A stretch of 64,000 nucleotides of DNA from QIJE01 sp048541835 (GCF_048541835.1 NZ_JBLEOY010000001.1:62001-126000), one strand, 5' to 3'. Numbered from the stretch's first letter, positions 25,405-34,674 are shown. Numbers and translations: made by a program. The notes: a model not told the origin generated them from the sequence alone.

Positions 25405-26865
25405 TTAAATCCCCTTATGTATTTTGCTCTCGGTTTTTTCTTTTTTATGCCCTCCTTTTAATGGATAAAAGGATCTTCTATAATAATCGTCCTCGTTTAA
25501 TTCAACCTTTTTACCGTCATGAGTATAAAAGAATTTACCGTTGCCGAATTCTTCTTTCCAAGCTTCGTCGGCAATCTTTCCGTAATTTTGGGAATACTCG
25601 TCCATTTTATCTTTGAGTTCGGTTATTATAGACTCACCCCCCTCCTGCGTAGCCTTAGCACCGCCTTCTGCTACGACCTTTCTTAGAATTTCAGGGTAAT
25701 CTATTATCATACATGGACGGAGCCTGTTTCTATTATTCATCTGTTCTTTCCTTATAGACTTAAAATACATCGAATTAAGGATTTCCTCCATAGATTTATC
25801 AAATATATTGTCCGCTGCAAACTGGGCAAATACACACGGCTCTACCCCGCCTTCAGCATTTACGTGAACATAAACACGTCCGCCCGAAAGACAGCCGTGA
25901 GAGAGAACCCCGTCATTCCAGAAGTCCCCGACTACTATCGGTTTAGTCTCTCTTATCTCCGCCACCCTTTTTCTTCTGAAATTTCGCTGTTCCGGCGTCG
26001 GCATAAGACCGATATCCGGCTCTCGTCCGATAGGTATATAATTAAAATACCACCCAAGAAAACACCCCTGTTTAATGTAGAAATCTATAAACTCGTCACT
26101 AACAATTACCTCATTATTAAACCTCGTCGCCGTGGCGGAAAAACCAAAAAGCACTCCGTTGTCCTTAAGGTAATTCATGGCCGAAACGACCTTTTTAAAA
26201 TGACCCTTTCCTCTTCTTTCGTCAGTTTCGTCTTCAAAACCCTCGACGCTTATGCATGGAAAAACATTGCCCAACTTCGAAAGCTTTTCCGCCATTTTGC
26301 CGTCTATTAAAGAACTGTTCGTGTAAATCTGAAAAAAACAGTCTTTATTTCTTTCGAATATGCTTATAAGGTCTTTTCTTATAAAAGGCTCCCCGCCGGA
26401 AATAGTATAAAAAAATATTCCGAAGCTTTTACCTTCGTCAATGATTTGATTGATTTTTTCATATGAAAGCTTATCTTTTCTTGCATAGTTAGCGGAATAA
26501 CACCCGTAACATTTCAGATTGCAACGCATTGACGGGCTAATAACATAAAAAAGGGGCGGATAAAAACCATTTTTATCGATAAATTTTCTCCTCCTTTCCC
26601 CGCTAAGCAGTAAAAAATTAGAGATAAAATTATCGAATATCCCTTTCCTGACGTTTTTAGAAAGGTATGGAAGTTTTCTTTTTAAATTGACAAAAATATG
26701 GTCGAAAAAAATCTTTCCGGCGGGCGCTTTGAAATGATTTAACTTATCAGAAATCTTAACTATCATCTCATCGTTTAGCTTAGGCACTATATAGTTACCT
26801 GCCAGATAAAGAGTGCGTTTTACGACAGCGCTTTTAACCCTTTCTCTCATAACCGATAATTCCAT
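25405..26865 (-). CDS. Radical SAM protein with SPASM-like C-terminal region
   Basis: A 486-residue radical SAM enzyme. Residues 1-105 are a helical N-terminal domain. SPSMRCNLKCYGCYSANYA (~112-130) carries the CxxxCxxC cluster, and SGGEPFIRKDL is the SAM-binding GGE motif. A SPASM-like segment follows (CLSGGRVYVHVNAEGGVEPCVF, cysteines near 330 and 349, later RPCMIIDY). A charged tail of about 100 residues ends the protein. The substrate is unknown: SPASM proteins modify peptides or other proteins, or act on small molecules. It is monocistronic with its own promoter, a ~200-nt leader and a terminator. ATG 26865 has AAGGAGG upstream. Confidence 0.75.
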   Translation of the reverse strand: MELSVMRERVKSAVVKRTLYLAGNYIVPKLNDEMIVKISDKLNHFKAPAGKIFFDHIFVNLKRKLPYLSKNVRKGIFDNFISNFLLLSGERRRKFIDKNGFYPPLFYVISPSMRCNLKCYGCYSANYARKDKLSYEKINQIIDEGKSFGIFFYTISGGEPFIRKDLISIFERNKDCFFQIYTNSSLIDGKMAEKLSKLGNVFPCISVEGFEDETDERRGKGHFKKVVSAMNYLKDNGVLFGFSATATRFNNEVIVSDEFIDFYIKQGCFLGWYFNYIPIGREPDIGLMPTPEQRNFRRKRVAEIRETKPIVVGDFWNDGVLSHGCLSGGRVYVHVNAEGGVEPCVFAQFAADNIFDKSMEEILNSMYFKSIRKEQMNNRNRLRPCMIIDYPEILRKVVAEGGAKATQEGGESIITELKDKMDEYSQNYGKIADEAWKEEFGNGKFFYTHDGKKVELNEDDYYRRSFYPLKGGHKKEKTESKIHKGI

Positions 26866-26936
26866 AATTTGTAGGCCTCCTTATTGATACAAAATTATTT
26901 TTCAGAACTTCCAGGCGCGGTCGGTAGAATGTCATT

Positions 26937-26978
26937 TTACACTTTTAATATCCGCACCATCGTTTTAATATTCTCCAA
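26937..26978 (-). CDS. Possible 13-codon leader peptide ahead of the radical SAM gene
   Basis: TTG 26978 follows a perfect AAAGGAGGT about 5 bases away and opens 13 codons (MENIKTMVRILKV) ending at TAA 26937-26939. The Shine-Dalgarno is stronger than that of most genes in the window. It lies inside the leader of the radical SAM transcript. It could be a regulatory leader peptide or a very short substrate peptide. Chance cannot be excluded. Confidence 0.35.
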   Translation of the reverse strand: MENIKTMVRILKV

Positions 26979-27070
26979 CAGCACCTCCTTTTTATGTAAC
27001 GTATAAAATGCCAAAAAAAATAAGTCCTCACTACTATATTAACTTAAATTATGAAATAATAGCTTTTTGT

Positions 27071-27098
27071 AGTTTATCACTATAATGGAAAAAGTCAA
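27071..27098 (-). promoter_or_regulatory. Promoter for the radical SAM gene
   Basis: TTGACT (27093-27098) and TAAACT (27071-27076) on the minus strand, 16 bases apart, with TGA directly before the -10. The same -10 context occurs at 12923. Start would be near 27064, giving a leader of about 200 nt. The remaining DNA between 26979 and 27238 holds no other recognisable element. Confidence 0.55.
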
Positions 27099-27238
27099 GA
27101 AACGTAGCACTGTACCGAGGTAAAGTAGAAAAAACGGGATAATCGGTTGTTTTAAAACGACCGATTATTATATTTGCTTTTTTATAGATTATTTGCGATA
27201 ATAATATTTGTTTTACATGAACAGACGGTTTTGAAAAC

Positions 27239-27314
27239 GGGGGGTTAGCTCAGTTGGTAGAGTGGCGTCTTCGCATGGCGTAGGTCGTGGGTTCGAATCC
27301 CATACCCTCCACCA
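27239..27314 (+). tRNA. tRNA-Ala (anticodon CGC)
   Basis: A 76-nt tRNA with acceptor GGGGGGT/ACCCTCC, D arm GCTC-AGTTGGTA-GAGT, anticodon loop TTCGCAT with anticodon CGC for the GCG codon, T arm GTGGG-TTCGAAT-CCCAT, discriminator A and encoded CCA. The anticodon and the G-T acceptor mismatch at pair 3-70 (the alanine identity G3:U70) confirm alanine. About 150 bases downstream, before hemL, show nothing recognisable. Confidence 0.96.
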
Positions 27315-27469
27315 TTTAAGGCAGTAGAAAATAAGCCGTTCCGCAGAACGAACAAGTCTTTTAAAATTGAATATATCTTATACGCAGAATATTAAATAGC
27401 CTCGTTTTATTCTTTATTATATTCAATCCATTGCCGACATAAAAGTCGTTAACGACGGCAGATAACTAT

Positions 27470-28759
27470 TCAACATAAAACTTCTTTTATCGCTTTCTTT
27501 ATAGCGAGAACGGTTTTGTCTATATCGTGCTTGCTATGTTTGGAACTTAAAAACATAGCTTCATATTGAGAAGGAGCAATAAATATTCCCTCGTTTAGCA
27601 TTATACCGAAAAATTTCTTAAATAAAATTGCATCCGACTTCATTACGTCTCTAAAATTATTGACATCTCTTCCCTTAAAAAATATGGTGAGCAGAGACGC
27701 TATGCCGTTCATCGTAATTTTATCGTCAAAACCCTTAATCTCGTCTTTTAAATTTTTAATCAGATATTGCGATGCTTCATTGGCTTTAGATACCGCGTCG
27801 TCTTCTTCTATTGCTTTTATGGTAGCTATGCCGGCTGCTACACATATAGGATTACCGGAAAGCGTTCCTGCCTGGTAAACCGGACCAATAGGAGAAAGAT
27901 ATTCCATTATATCTCTCCTTCCGCCGAAAGCGCCTATCGGAAGCCCACCGCCTATTATTTTGCCGAGGCATGTTATATCCGGTTTTAGACCGAACAAGCC
28001 CTGTGCTCCGCTATGGGACACCCTGAAACCAGTTATGACCTCATCGAAAATTATAAGCGAATCGTTTTCGTGGCACAGGTCCATTAAGCCCTCCAAAAAA
28101 CCGTCCTTAGGCAAAACTACCCCCATGTTTGCAGCTACCGGCTCTATTATGACCGCGGCCACCTCTCTCTTGTGATTAAGAAATAAATCTTTGACGGTTT
28201 CTAAATCGTTATAAACAGCAACGAGGGTATCCAAAGAGGAATTTACTGGGATACCGGCGCTTGAAGGTATGGATGTCGTTAGCGCTCCGGAACCGGCCTT
28301 TACAAGCATAGAATCGGAATGACCATGATAACATCCCTCGAATTTTATAATTTTATCCCTTTTCGTAAAACCCCTTGCAAGCCTGATTGCGCTCATTACG
28401 GCTTCAGTTCCGGAATTTACAAGTCTTATCATCTCCATTGAGGGAAAATATTTGTTGACTAAACCGGCAAGTTCGACCTCCGTTTCCGTCGTTGCTCCAA
28501 AACCGAATCCATTTTTTGCCGTATCCGAAATAGCCTTTATTACGCGAGCATCACCGTGTCCAAGCAACATGGGACCGTAAGACATGACATAGTCGATATA
28601 TTCGTTTTCGTCAACGTCGTAAATTTTACTCTCGTGTGCTTTCTTTATTATCAAAGGCGATAATCCGACTGATTTAAAAGCCCTAACGGGACTATTGACG
28701 CCGCCCGGCATTAAGATTTCGGCTTGTCTTAATATATTTAGACTCCTTGTGTTTTTCAT
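27470..28759 (-). CDS. hemL: Glutamate-1-semialdehyde 2,1-aminomutase
   Basis: PLP enzyme that makes 5-aminolevulinate in the C5 haem and corrin pathway. The 429-residue product opens LMPGGVNSPVRAFKSVG and has the MLGHGDARV-type loop, FVNSGTEAVMSAIRLAR (here LVNSGTEAV), CYHGHSDSMLVKAGSGALT, FDEVITGFR and the catalytic lysine in CLGKIIGGGLPIGAFGG near residue 268. Length matches HemL. The MPGGVNSPVRAF start separates it from other class III aminotransferases. Confidence 0.96.
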   Translation of the reverse strand: MKNTRSLNILRQAEILMPGGVNSPVRAFKSVGLSPLIIKKAHESKIYDVDENEYIDYVMSYGPMLLGHGDARVIKAISDTAKNGFGFGATTETEVELAGLVNKYFPSMEMIRLVNSGTEAVMSAIRLARGFTKRDKIIKFEGCYHGHSDSMLVKAGSGALTTSIPSSAGIPVNSSLDTLVAVYNDLETVKDLFLNHKREVAAVIIEPVAANMGVVLPKDGFLEGLMDLCHENDSLIIFDEVITGFRVSHSGAQGLFGLKPDITCLGKIIGGGLPIGAFGGRRDIMEYLSPIGPVYQAGTLSGNPICVAAGIATIKAIEEDDAVSKANEASQYLIKNLKDEIKGFDDKITMNGIASLLTIFFKGRDVNNFRDVMKSDAILFKKFFGIMLNEGIFIAPSQYEAMFLSSKHSKHDIDKTVLAIKKAIKEVLC

Positions 28760-28783
28760 AAAATCTTCCTCTTTATTTTAGTT

Positions 28784-29806
28784 TTACTTTATAGATTTCG
28801 ATATATACGGGGCAAAAAATTTGAATACCTCTTCGTTCCATCCGGGTAGGACGACATGGCCGCTGTTTTTTGCGATGAATAGCTGCTTTTTAGATTTAAT
28901 AAGTTTATATACGGCAAGACTGCCTTCAGGAGGACAGTCTTCATCTTTAAGCCCAACTCCCATTAGAACGGGAGATTTAATACGGTTTACAAAATGCTTA
29001 GTATCGACATAATAAAGCGACCTCATAACGGCGGCTTTATCATCCTTATGCTTTTTTAGAAATGCTTTGACCTCCATATAGGGACCCATTTTGGCGAGCG
29101 GCATTTGCACGGGAATATCGCTTAAAAACGGAACATCAGCGGCGGAGGCAACGACGTGACGATCCATAGCGGCATCTATCAGGGACAACCCGCCGCCCAT
29201 ACTACCCCCCGTAACAAATATAAGTTTATGGTTTATTTTTTTAAAATGCTCTAAAAATTTTAACGACATAAGCGAATCCATTATAATCTTAACCATGGAG
29301 AAAGTTCTTACATGTAAAATGCCGTCGGTCATAAGCCCTGGAAAACCGGGATTATAAACTGCCCTGCTTCTTCCGTGCCCCCTTAAATCGATGGAAAGAG
29401 CGCCATAACCCCTCATTGCAAAAAAATGCGCCCATCCGGGCGTTCCATATGAACTGTAACCGTGCAATAAAAGCACCCCCGGATACTTTTTTCCTGCAAC
29501 GCCGTAAGGAATTGAAAAATAGCCCTTAAGTCTCAACCCGTCATAAGAATTTAAGGTCAAATTATAGGTCTCTATTTTATCTATTTTGTCGTCGTAAAGC
29601 GGTTTCAAAGTATATATGACCCTTTTTTCATTGAGGTTATCGTACATACCGCGCCAGAACCTTTTAAACCTTCGATATCTCGTAACGGCAATGTTTTTAC
29701 GGATTTTAGGAACGGAAACAATATATGTATAAAGGAATATACCGGCTACGAAAATTACGACAAAAGATACTGCTATTAATACAATATTGCTTTTATTAGC
29801 ATGCAT
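28784..29806 (-). CDS. Membrane-anchored alpha/beta hydrolase
   Basis: A 340-residue protein with one N-terminal anchor (IVLIAVSFVVIFVAGIFLYTY, ~8-28) and an alpha/beta hydrolase domain. The oxyanion strand is LLLHGYSSYG, followed by IDLRGHGRSR. The nucleophile elbow is TGGSMGGG, the acid lies in GLKDEDCPPEG and the base in NSGHVVLPGW. The pattern resembles acetyl-xylan esterase/DUF1100-type esterases, which precede a small substrate acyl group; the substrate is unknown. It lies 24 bases upstream of hemL on the same strand. Confidence 0.8.
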   Translation of the reverse strand: MHANKSNIVLIAVSFVVIFVAGIFLYTYIVSVPKIRKNIAVTRYRRFKRFWRGMYDNLNEKRVIYTLKPLYDDKIDKIETYNLTLNSYDGLRLKGYFSIPYGVAGKKYPGVLLLHGYSSYGTPGWAHFFAMRGYGALSIDLRGHGRSRAVYNPGFPGLMTDGILHVRTFSMVKIIMDSLMSLKFLEHFKKINHKLIFVTGGSMGGGLSLIDAAMDRHVVASAADVPFLSDIPVQMPLAKMGPYMEVKAFLKKHKDDKAAVMRSLYYVDTKHFVNRIKSPVLMGVGLKDEDCPPEGSLAVYKLIKSKKQLFIAKNSGHVVLPGWNEEVFKFFAPYISKSIK

Positions 29807-29832
29807 AAATTACGACTTGATATAAGTTGATG

Positions 29833-29880
29833 TTAATTGGACATCCTTTCTGAATAGATTCAAAAAGAATGTCCAATTAA
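29833..29880. repeat. 48-bp interrupted inverted repeat
   Basis: Perfect 12-bp arms TTAATTGGACAT (29833-29844) and ATGTCCAATTAA (29869-29880). Inside them CTTT/AAAG and GAAT/ATTC also pair, leaving only a 2-base loop and two small internal mismatches. It lies between the cytochrome c gene and the hydrolase, both on the minus strand. It could be a transcript-stabilising or terminating hairpin, or a small mobile repeat. There is no long U-tract. Confidence 0.7.
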
Positions 29881-29930
29881 ATACCTATTGAGATTCATAC
29901 TGTCGAGTAGATTGTCGTTTCACTTTTTCT

Positions 29931-30401
29931 TTATTTCAGAGAGTCGAGATACTCCGCAACGGTTTCTAACTGCACCGGATTAAGATTGTGATTAGGCATC
30001 ATCGTATTCGGAGAATGAACCTTCGGTGTATTAATCTGAACTTCCAACCAATGAATAGAATGACCCTTAGTCCCTTCTTTGGAAAGATTAGGACCTATAG
30101 AGCCGCCTTTGCCGTTTATAACGTGACAGCTCATACAGCTTTGATCTTTAATAATTTTCATTGCCGCAGGTTCTAAATTTTTTGTTTTCAGAGTAGATTT
30201 GGGGGTAGATTTTGCAACAACGACTTTACTCGACGTTTTTTTAGCTTTAACGACGGCTTTAGCCGGAGCAACGGTCTTTTTTTTGACGGATGTGGACGGC
30301 GTAGATTTTTTGGCACATCCGTAAAGAGCAAAGCTGATAACGACTAAAGATAATACTGTGAGTAACGTGGCTAACCTTTTTTTCGTTTTAAATACCTTCA
30401 A
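29931..30401 (-). CDS. Lipoprotein monohaem cytochrome c
   Basis: A 156-residue class I cytochrome c. The N-terminal signal ends in a lipobox (ISFALYGC), so it is tethered to a membrane. A long Lys/Thr/Val-rich linker follows, then one haem site CMSCH and the axial methionine in NTMMPNHN, ending with a TVAEYLDSL helix. The frame also has ATG 30416, but TTG 30401 is more likely the start: GGAGG lies eight bases before it, and that ATG itself overlaps the Shine-Dalgarno. Role: periplasmic electron transfer; partner unknown. Confidence 0.85.
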   Translation of the reverse strand: MKVFKTKKRLATLLTVLSLVVISFALYGCAKKSTPSTSVKKKTVAPAKAVVKAKKTSSKVVVAKSTPKSTLKTKNLEPAAMKIIKDQSCMSCHVINGKGGSIGPNLSKEGTKGHSIHWLEVQINTPKVHSPNTMMPNHNLNPVQLETVAEYLDSLK

Positions 30402-30454
30402 TTTCTCATCCTCCATAGAATTAAAAATAAAATTTTAAATAAAATATAAGTACA

Positions 30455-30483
30455 TGATAATATTTATTTAAAATTTTTGTCAA
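30455..30483 (-). promoter_or_regulatory. Promoter for the cytochrome c gene
   Basis: Minus strand TTGACA (30478-30483) and TTATCA (30455-30460) with a 17-base spacer. Initiation would give a leader of about 45-50 nt before the TTG start. Confidence 0.6.
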
Positions 30484-30557
30484 GTCAAAAAACATAATAG
30501 GGAATAAATGCCAAACATCAATTTGATAAGGCAATACAGCTAAGATTCAAACCATCG

Positions 30558-32873
30558 TCAATGTCGAATACGGTCAATTTTTGATATCTCTAAAACCGTT
30601 ATGCCGTCCGGCAAGAAGTGGTTCATATTTTCCATTAATTCGCCTAAACCGCCTATAGCAGTATCTCTTCTCACTTTCACCTTTACATATAGGTTTTCAC
30701 TTTCGCTCATAAACGGAATAGGATTGGAAAAACTTATTTTAGGCTTAGAACTAAATTTGGATTTTCCGTATACAATTGGGAGTTTAACTATTCTAAATGC
30801 CTTTAATAATATTTTTCCGGTTTCTAAATGTCCTAAATATTTCATGTCGCCCTTCTTGGAGTATCTTAAATTCAATTCGTAAAAAGGTTCTAAGGCACCG
30901 CTGATATTGCCGTTATCGCTGCATCCTATATTCCCTCCTATACGGTTGACCGTTTCGTTTGATGCCTGACTGCCGCAGTTGTTTATTTTAGAAGAATAAA
31001 TCGGGCTTATCGTTTTAAAATCGCAGACACCGCACAAATAACAGACCTTTCTGCAATTTTTCGTTAAAAGTTTTGACCTGTTATTGTCCTCAAAGTTATT
31101 AGTATTCATATAATAAATAGATTTTGAATTTTCTTCATAAGACTTTTTAAATTCATTTTTAAAGTATTCTTTATTTACGAGTATATCTATAAAATCCCAT
31201 GGTAACGGGCTATCAAGGTCTTTCTCGCTGTATAGATACCTATTTGTCAAGTCGTTAAAATTAGACCGTCCGGATTTGTCGCCCCCCGATTCTAAAGCCT
31301 TTATCCATGCATTATAGTTTAATAACTTAGATTCGCTGTCGTAAACCGCTCCTAATTTATATGCATCATAAATGATTTTAGAGGTAAAATCGTCTCCCCT
31401 GGAGATAAGTCCCTCTATGAAACTAACCTTGGGGTCTTGATATCTGAAATTTATATTTAATGGCCTCAATAATTTTCTTAGATAATTAATTTTAAAAGTA
31501 AGCTCCGACTCCTTTTCCATCGGATACCATTGAAAAGGAGTATGAGGCTTCGGGACAAAGTTATTGACGTTAACCGTGATTTTTAATCCTCCTGCACTCT
31601 TTTTTATCTTTAAAACCAAACTATAAATACCGTCTAAATCGGCAATTCTTTCAAAAGGCAGACCTATCATAAAATATAGTTTAAGGCTTTTAAACCCCAT
31701 TTGGAACAGGTCTGTCGCCTCTTTGAGCAGGTCATCTTCGGAAATATTTTTATTGATTATATTTCTGAGCCTTTGCGTTCCGGTCTCCGGGGCAAGGGTA
31801 AAGTTGGCTTTCTTAACCTCGGCGGTTTTTTCGAGAATATCTTTGCTCAAAGAACCTATTCTCATTGAAGGAAAAGACATGGAAACCCTTTCTTCCGACA
31901 TAATATCGGATAGTTCTGAAAGTATCTCTCCGATATCGGAGTAATCGCCGGTAGAAAGGGAAGACAGTGATATTTCCGCCAATCCTGTATCTTGCAGGCC
32001 ATTCTTCACGGCATTTATAACTTCCCCTTTTTTTCTTTCTCTGACGGGTCTATAAATATACCCTGCCTGACAAAACCGGCATCCGGAAGAACAGCCTCTC
32101 GCTATCTCAATACAAAGCCTGTTGTGAATCGTCTCTACAAGCGGAACGATGTGTTTATTAATGTAACCGCTTAAATTTATATCATATACTATTGATTTTT
32201 TTACATTTTTAGAATATCCAGGTACGTAAACGCCTCTAATTTTAGCAAGTTCTTTCTTTACGTGAGCCCTAAAGTTTTTTTCCGAAACAATACCGGCATT
32301 GAAGTCATTTTTAGCCTTTAAAACGGTATCGCATATGACTACCGAAGTAATCTCACCGTCTCCTATTATGAAGAAATCCATAAAATCTTTTAAGGGAAGA
32401 GGATTAAAAGCACACGGACCGCCCGCCCCTACAAACGGGTCGTTTAAACCCCTGTCTTTAGAAAAGACGGGAATATCCGACAGTTCAAGCATGAGCAATA
32501 TATTGGTGTAAGAAAGTTCATATTGAAGAGAAAAACCTATTACATCGAATTTTTTTATTTCCTTAAACGATTCTAAAGAAAAAAGGGGGATATTGTTTTC
32601 TTTAAGCTTTAGGTTCATATCCGGATACGGTAAATAAACCCTTTCACACGCTATATAATCCTTGGAATTTAATATGTCGTATATTATCCCCATTCCTATG
32701 TGGCTCATTCCGAGTTCATAAAAATCCGGAAAGGCAAGTGCAAATTTTAGCGGTATATTTTCGATATCTTTAACGACAGTTCCCATTTCTAAACCGATAT
32801 ATCTAATCGGTTTTTGAACAAACGGGAAAACTGAATCGTTCAGATTTTTATATAACTCATAATTTCTTTTCAT
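30558..32873 (-). CDS. B12-binding radical SAM protein (TIGR03960-like) with DUF2344 domain
   Basis: A 771-residue protein. Residues ~1-190 are a B12-binding-like domain (FALAFPDFYELGMSHIG). The radical SAM core has ARGCSSGCRFCQAGYIYRPVRERK near 255. A cysteine group CRKVCYLCGVC is near 620, and the C-terminal domain (~670-771) begins YSKKGDMKYLGHLETGKILLKAF, the DUF2344 signature. Separate proteins TIGR03960 and TIGR03936 are commonly adjacent or fused in many anaerobes. The function is not established; a role in tRNA or ribosome modification has been suggested. The DUF2344 part is shorter than usual (~105 versus about 200 residues). Confidence 0.82.
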   Translation of the reverse strand: MKRNYELYKNLNDSVFPFVQKPIRYIGLEMGTVVKDIENIPLKFALAFPDFYELGMSHIGMGIIYDILNSKDYIACERVYLPYPDMNLKLKENNIPLFSLESFKEIKKFDVIGFSLQYELSYTNILLMLELSDIPVFSKDRGLNDPFVGAGGPCAFNPLPLKDFMDFFIIGDGEITSVVICDTVLKAKNDFNAGIVSEKNFRAHVKKELAKIRGVYVPGYSKNVKKSIVYDINLSGYINKHIVPLVETIHNRLCIEIARGCSSGCRFCQAGYIYRPVRERKKGEVINAVKNGLQDTGLAEISLSSLSTGDYSDIGEILSELSDIMSEERVSMSFPSMRIGSLSKDILEKTAEVKKANFTLAPETGTQRLRNIINKNISEDDLLKEATDLFQMGFKSLKLYFMIGLPFERIADLDGIYSLVLKIKKSAGGLKITVNVNNFVPKPHTPFQWYPMEKESELTFKINYLRKLLRPLNINFRYQDPKVSFIEGLISRGDDFTSKIIYDAYKLGAVYDSESKLLNYNAWIKALESGGDKSGRSNFNDLTNRYLYSEKDLDSPLPWDFIDILVNKEYFKNEFKKSYEENSKSIYYMNTNNFEDNNRSKLLTKNCRKVCYLCGVCDFKTISPIYSSKINNCGSQASNETVNRIGGNIGCSDNGNISGALEPFYELNLRYSKKGDMKYLGHLETGKILLKAFRIVKLPIVYGKSKFSSKPKISFSNPIPFMSESENLYVKVKVRRDTAIGGLGELMENMNHFLPDGITVLEISKIDRIRH

Positions 32874-33032
32874 AGACTCATTGTTTATTGCTCAGTGAAT
32901 TAATGTTGTAATGTCATATCGTACTATACGAAATATTATACAATTAATATTTTAACAGAAACAATGGGATAACAAAAGAGAATCGGGGGTTTAAGATTTT
33001 TCATTTGATTTATTTGATAAAATAATTGTAAA

Positions 33033-33767
33033 ATGTTACTCATTATGAATAATATTAATAATACCGTTCAGCTCATAGCAATTGCGATAATTCCGGTTTT
33101 ATTCGCAATAATACTTCATGAAGTATCTCATGGTTATATCGCCCATGTATTCGGAGACGATACGGCAAAGAAAGCCGGAAGACTTACGCTTAATCCGTTA
33201 AAACACATAGATCCTTTCGGGACTATTCTGCTGCCTATAATTTTAATTTTTCTTGCAGGCTTTGCCTTCGGTTACGCAAAGCCCGTCCCGGTCAATTTCA
33301 ACAAACTTAGAAACCCCAAGAGGGATACGGGGTTCGTCGCTGCGGCGGGTCCGATTACTAATTTTATCCTCGCCTTCATATGTTTTATATTATTAAAAGT
33401 AATACTCATAAATTTTCCGGTTATGAATCTTTATCTTGCTTATTTTATAAGTCATCTCATGTTTCAGACGGTCTCGGGTAGTTTATTTCTTAAATTTTTT
33501 ATTTATCCCATGACCTTTATGTTGTTCATAGGCGTAATGATAAATCTTATACTCGGAGTATTTAATTTAATACCCATACCCCCTTTAGACGGAGGAAGAA
33601 TTGCCGTAAGCCTTTTACCCGAACCTTTTTCGGGATATTTGGTCAAGTTAGAGCCCTTCGGAATAATTCTGTTGCTTATACTGCTGCTTATAGATCCGGG
33701 CAACTTTTTAACAGTTTCATTTAATTATATTATAAATAACGTAGTTTTAAGAAATTTAAGCCTATGA
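33033..33767 (+). CDS. Site-2 protease family (M50) zinc metalloprotease
   Basis: A 244-residue membrane protein of about six helices. Zinc ligands lie in IILHEVSHGYIA (HExxH near residue 29) and in the third-ligand motif NLIPIPPLDGGRI near 180. GPITNFILAF forms the re-entrant loop. It is the short S2P type without PDZ or CBS domains. Substrates are unknown; such proteases cleave membrane anchors of transcription factors. It begins the plus-strand pair with scpA (23 bases apart). Confidence 0.9.
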   Translation: MLLIMNNINNTVQLIAIAIIPVLFAIILHEVSHGYIAHVFGDDTAKKAGRLTLNPLKHIDPFGTILLPIILIFLAGFAFGYAKPVPVNFNKLRNPKRDTGFVAAAGPITNFILAFICFILLKVILINFPVMNLYLAYFISHLMFQTVSGSLFLKFFIYPMTFMLFIGVMINLILGVFNLIPIPPLDGGRIAVSLLPEPFSGYLVKLEPFGIILLLILLLIDPGNFLTVSFNYIINNVVLRNLSL

Positions 33768-33790
33768 AATAAAAACGGGGATTATATAGC

Positions 33791-34615
33791 ATGCGGCCTG
33801 TAACTTTTTCTCCCAATGTCACTCTCCAAGTTTACGACGGTCCCATAGACCTCCTCTTGAGCCTTATAAAAAAGAATAAAATAAATATATACGATATTCC
33901 TATAGCGGAAATTACAAATCAATATTTGGAGGCAATAGGGCTTGATGAGAACGCCGTGGCTTCGACTTCCAACAATTTGGACATCGATTCAGGCGGCAAC
34001 TTTATCGTAATGGCGGCTCAACTAATTTATATTAAATCCGTTATGTTGCTGCCGAAATACGATACCGAAAAAACGGAAGGAAACGAGGACGATGCGACAG
34101 CAGATCCGAGAACCGAACTGACCGATATGCTTCTGGAATATCGAAAAGTTAGAGAAGTTGCCCTCTTTCTAAATAATAGACCCATTTTAGGCAGAGACGT
34201 ATTTGAAATAGGCCTGCTTAAAAACAGTAAGACTCCAACAGAAAAAAGACCCGGTAAAAGCAATGCCTCCTTCAATGCAAATATTTTTATTCTTTCGCAA
34301 TATTTCTACAACAAAATAACGGAAGCCCAAAATAGAATAAGCGTATACGAAGTAACGAAAGATAATTTCTCTATTAAGGAAAAGATAATAGAGATAATGG
34401 AAATGTTTAAGGGGTTTAAAAATCTGACATTTAGCGGGTTAGTCAAAAACTGCGTCGATAAAGATGAATTGTTTACGTATTTTATAGCGCTTCTCGAGAT
34501 GTCTAGGCTGATTTTAGCCAACCTTGAGCAATTCCAATTATTCGGAGAAATATTAATTACGCCGGTAACAGGCAGTCTTGAGACATACGACTCGAAGATT
34601 GCAAATATGAGCTGA
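33791..34615 (+). CDS. scpA: Segregation and condensation protein ScpA
   Basis: Kleisin subunit that joins SMC and ScpB in bacterial condensin. The 274-residue product starts NVTLQVYDGPIDLLLSLIKKNKINIYDIPIAEITNQYL, the ScpA N-terminal SMC-neck-binding domain. LIYIKSVMLLPK follows, and the C-terminal winged helix includes FLALLELSRL-like FIALLEMSRLI near residue 235. Length fits the family. No scpB follows in the window. Confidence 0.94.
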   Translation: MRPVTFSPNVTLQVYDGPIDLLLSLIKKNKINIYDIPIAEITNQYLEAIGLDENAVASTSNNLDIDSGGNFIVMAAQLIYIKSVMLLPKYDTEKTEGNEDDATADPRTELTDMLLEYRKVREVALFLNNRPILGRDVFEIGLLKNSKTPTEKRPGKSNASFNANIFILSQYFYNKITEAQNRISVYEVTKDNFSIKEKIIEIMEMFKGFKNLTFSGLVKNCVDKDELFTYFIALLEMSRLILANLEQFQLFGEILITPVTGSLETYDSKIANMS

Positions 34616-34642
34616 CCTTTTTTAAAATCCATAAAATTTTAC

Positions 34643-34674
34643 TTGACCTTATAGCATGGTATAAGGTTTATAAT
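34643..34674 (+). promoter_or_regulatory. MerR-family-type promoter/operator of merA
   Basis: TTGACC (34643-34648) and TATAAT (34669-34674) are 20 bases apart. The spacer region holds a perfect inverted repeat ACCTTATA (34646-34653) and TATAAGGT (34660-34667) with a 6-base centre. An over-long spacer with a dyad between the boxes is the hallmark of MerR/CueR/ZntR-controlled promoters. TSS would be near 34681, about 67 nt before merA. Confidence 0.8.
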
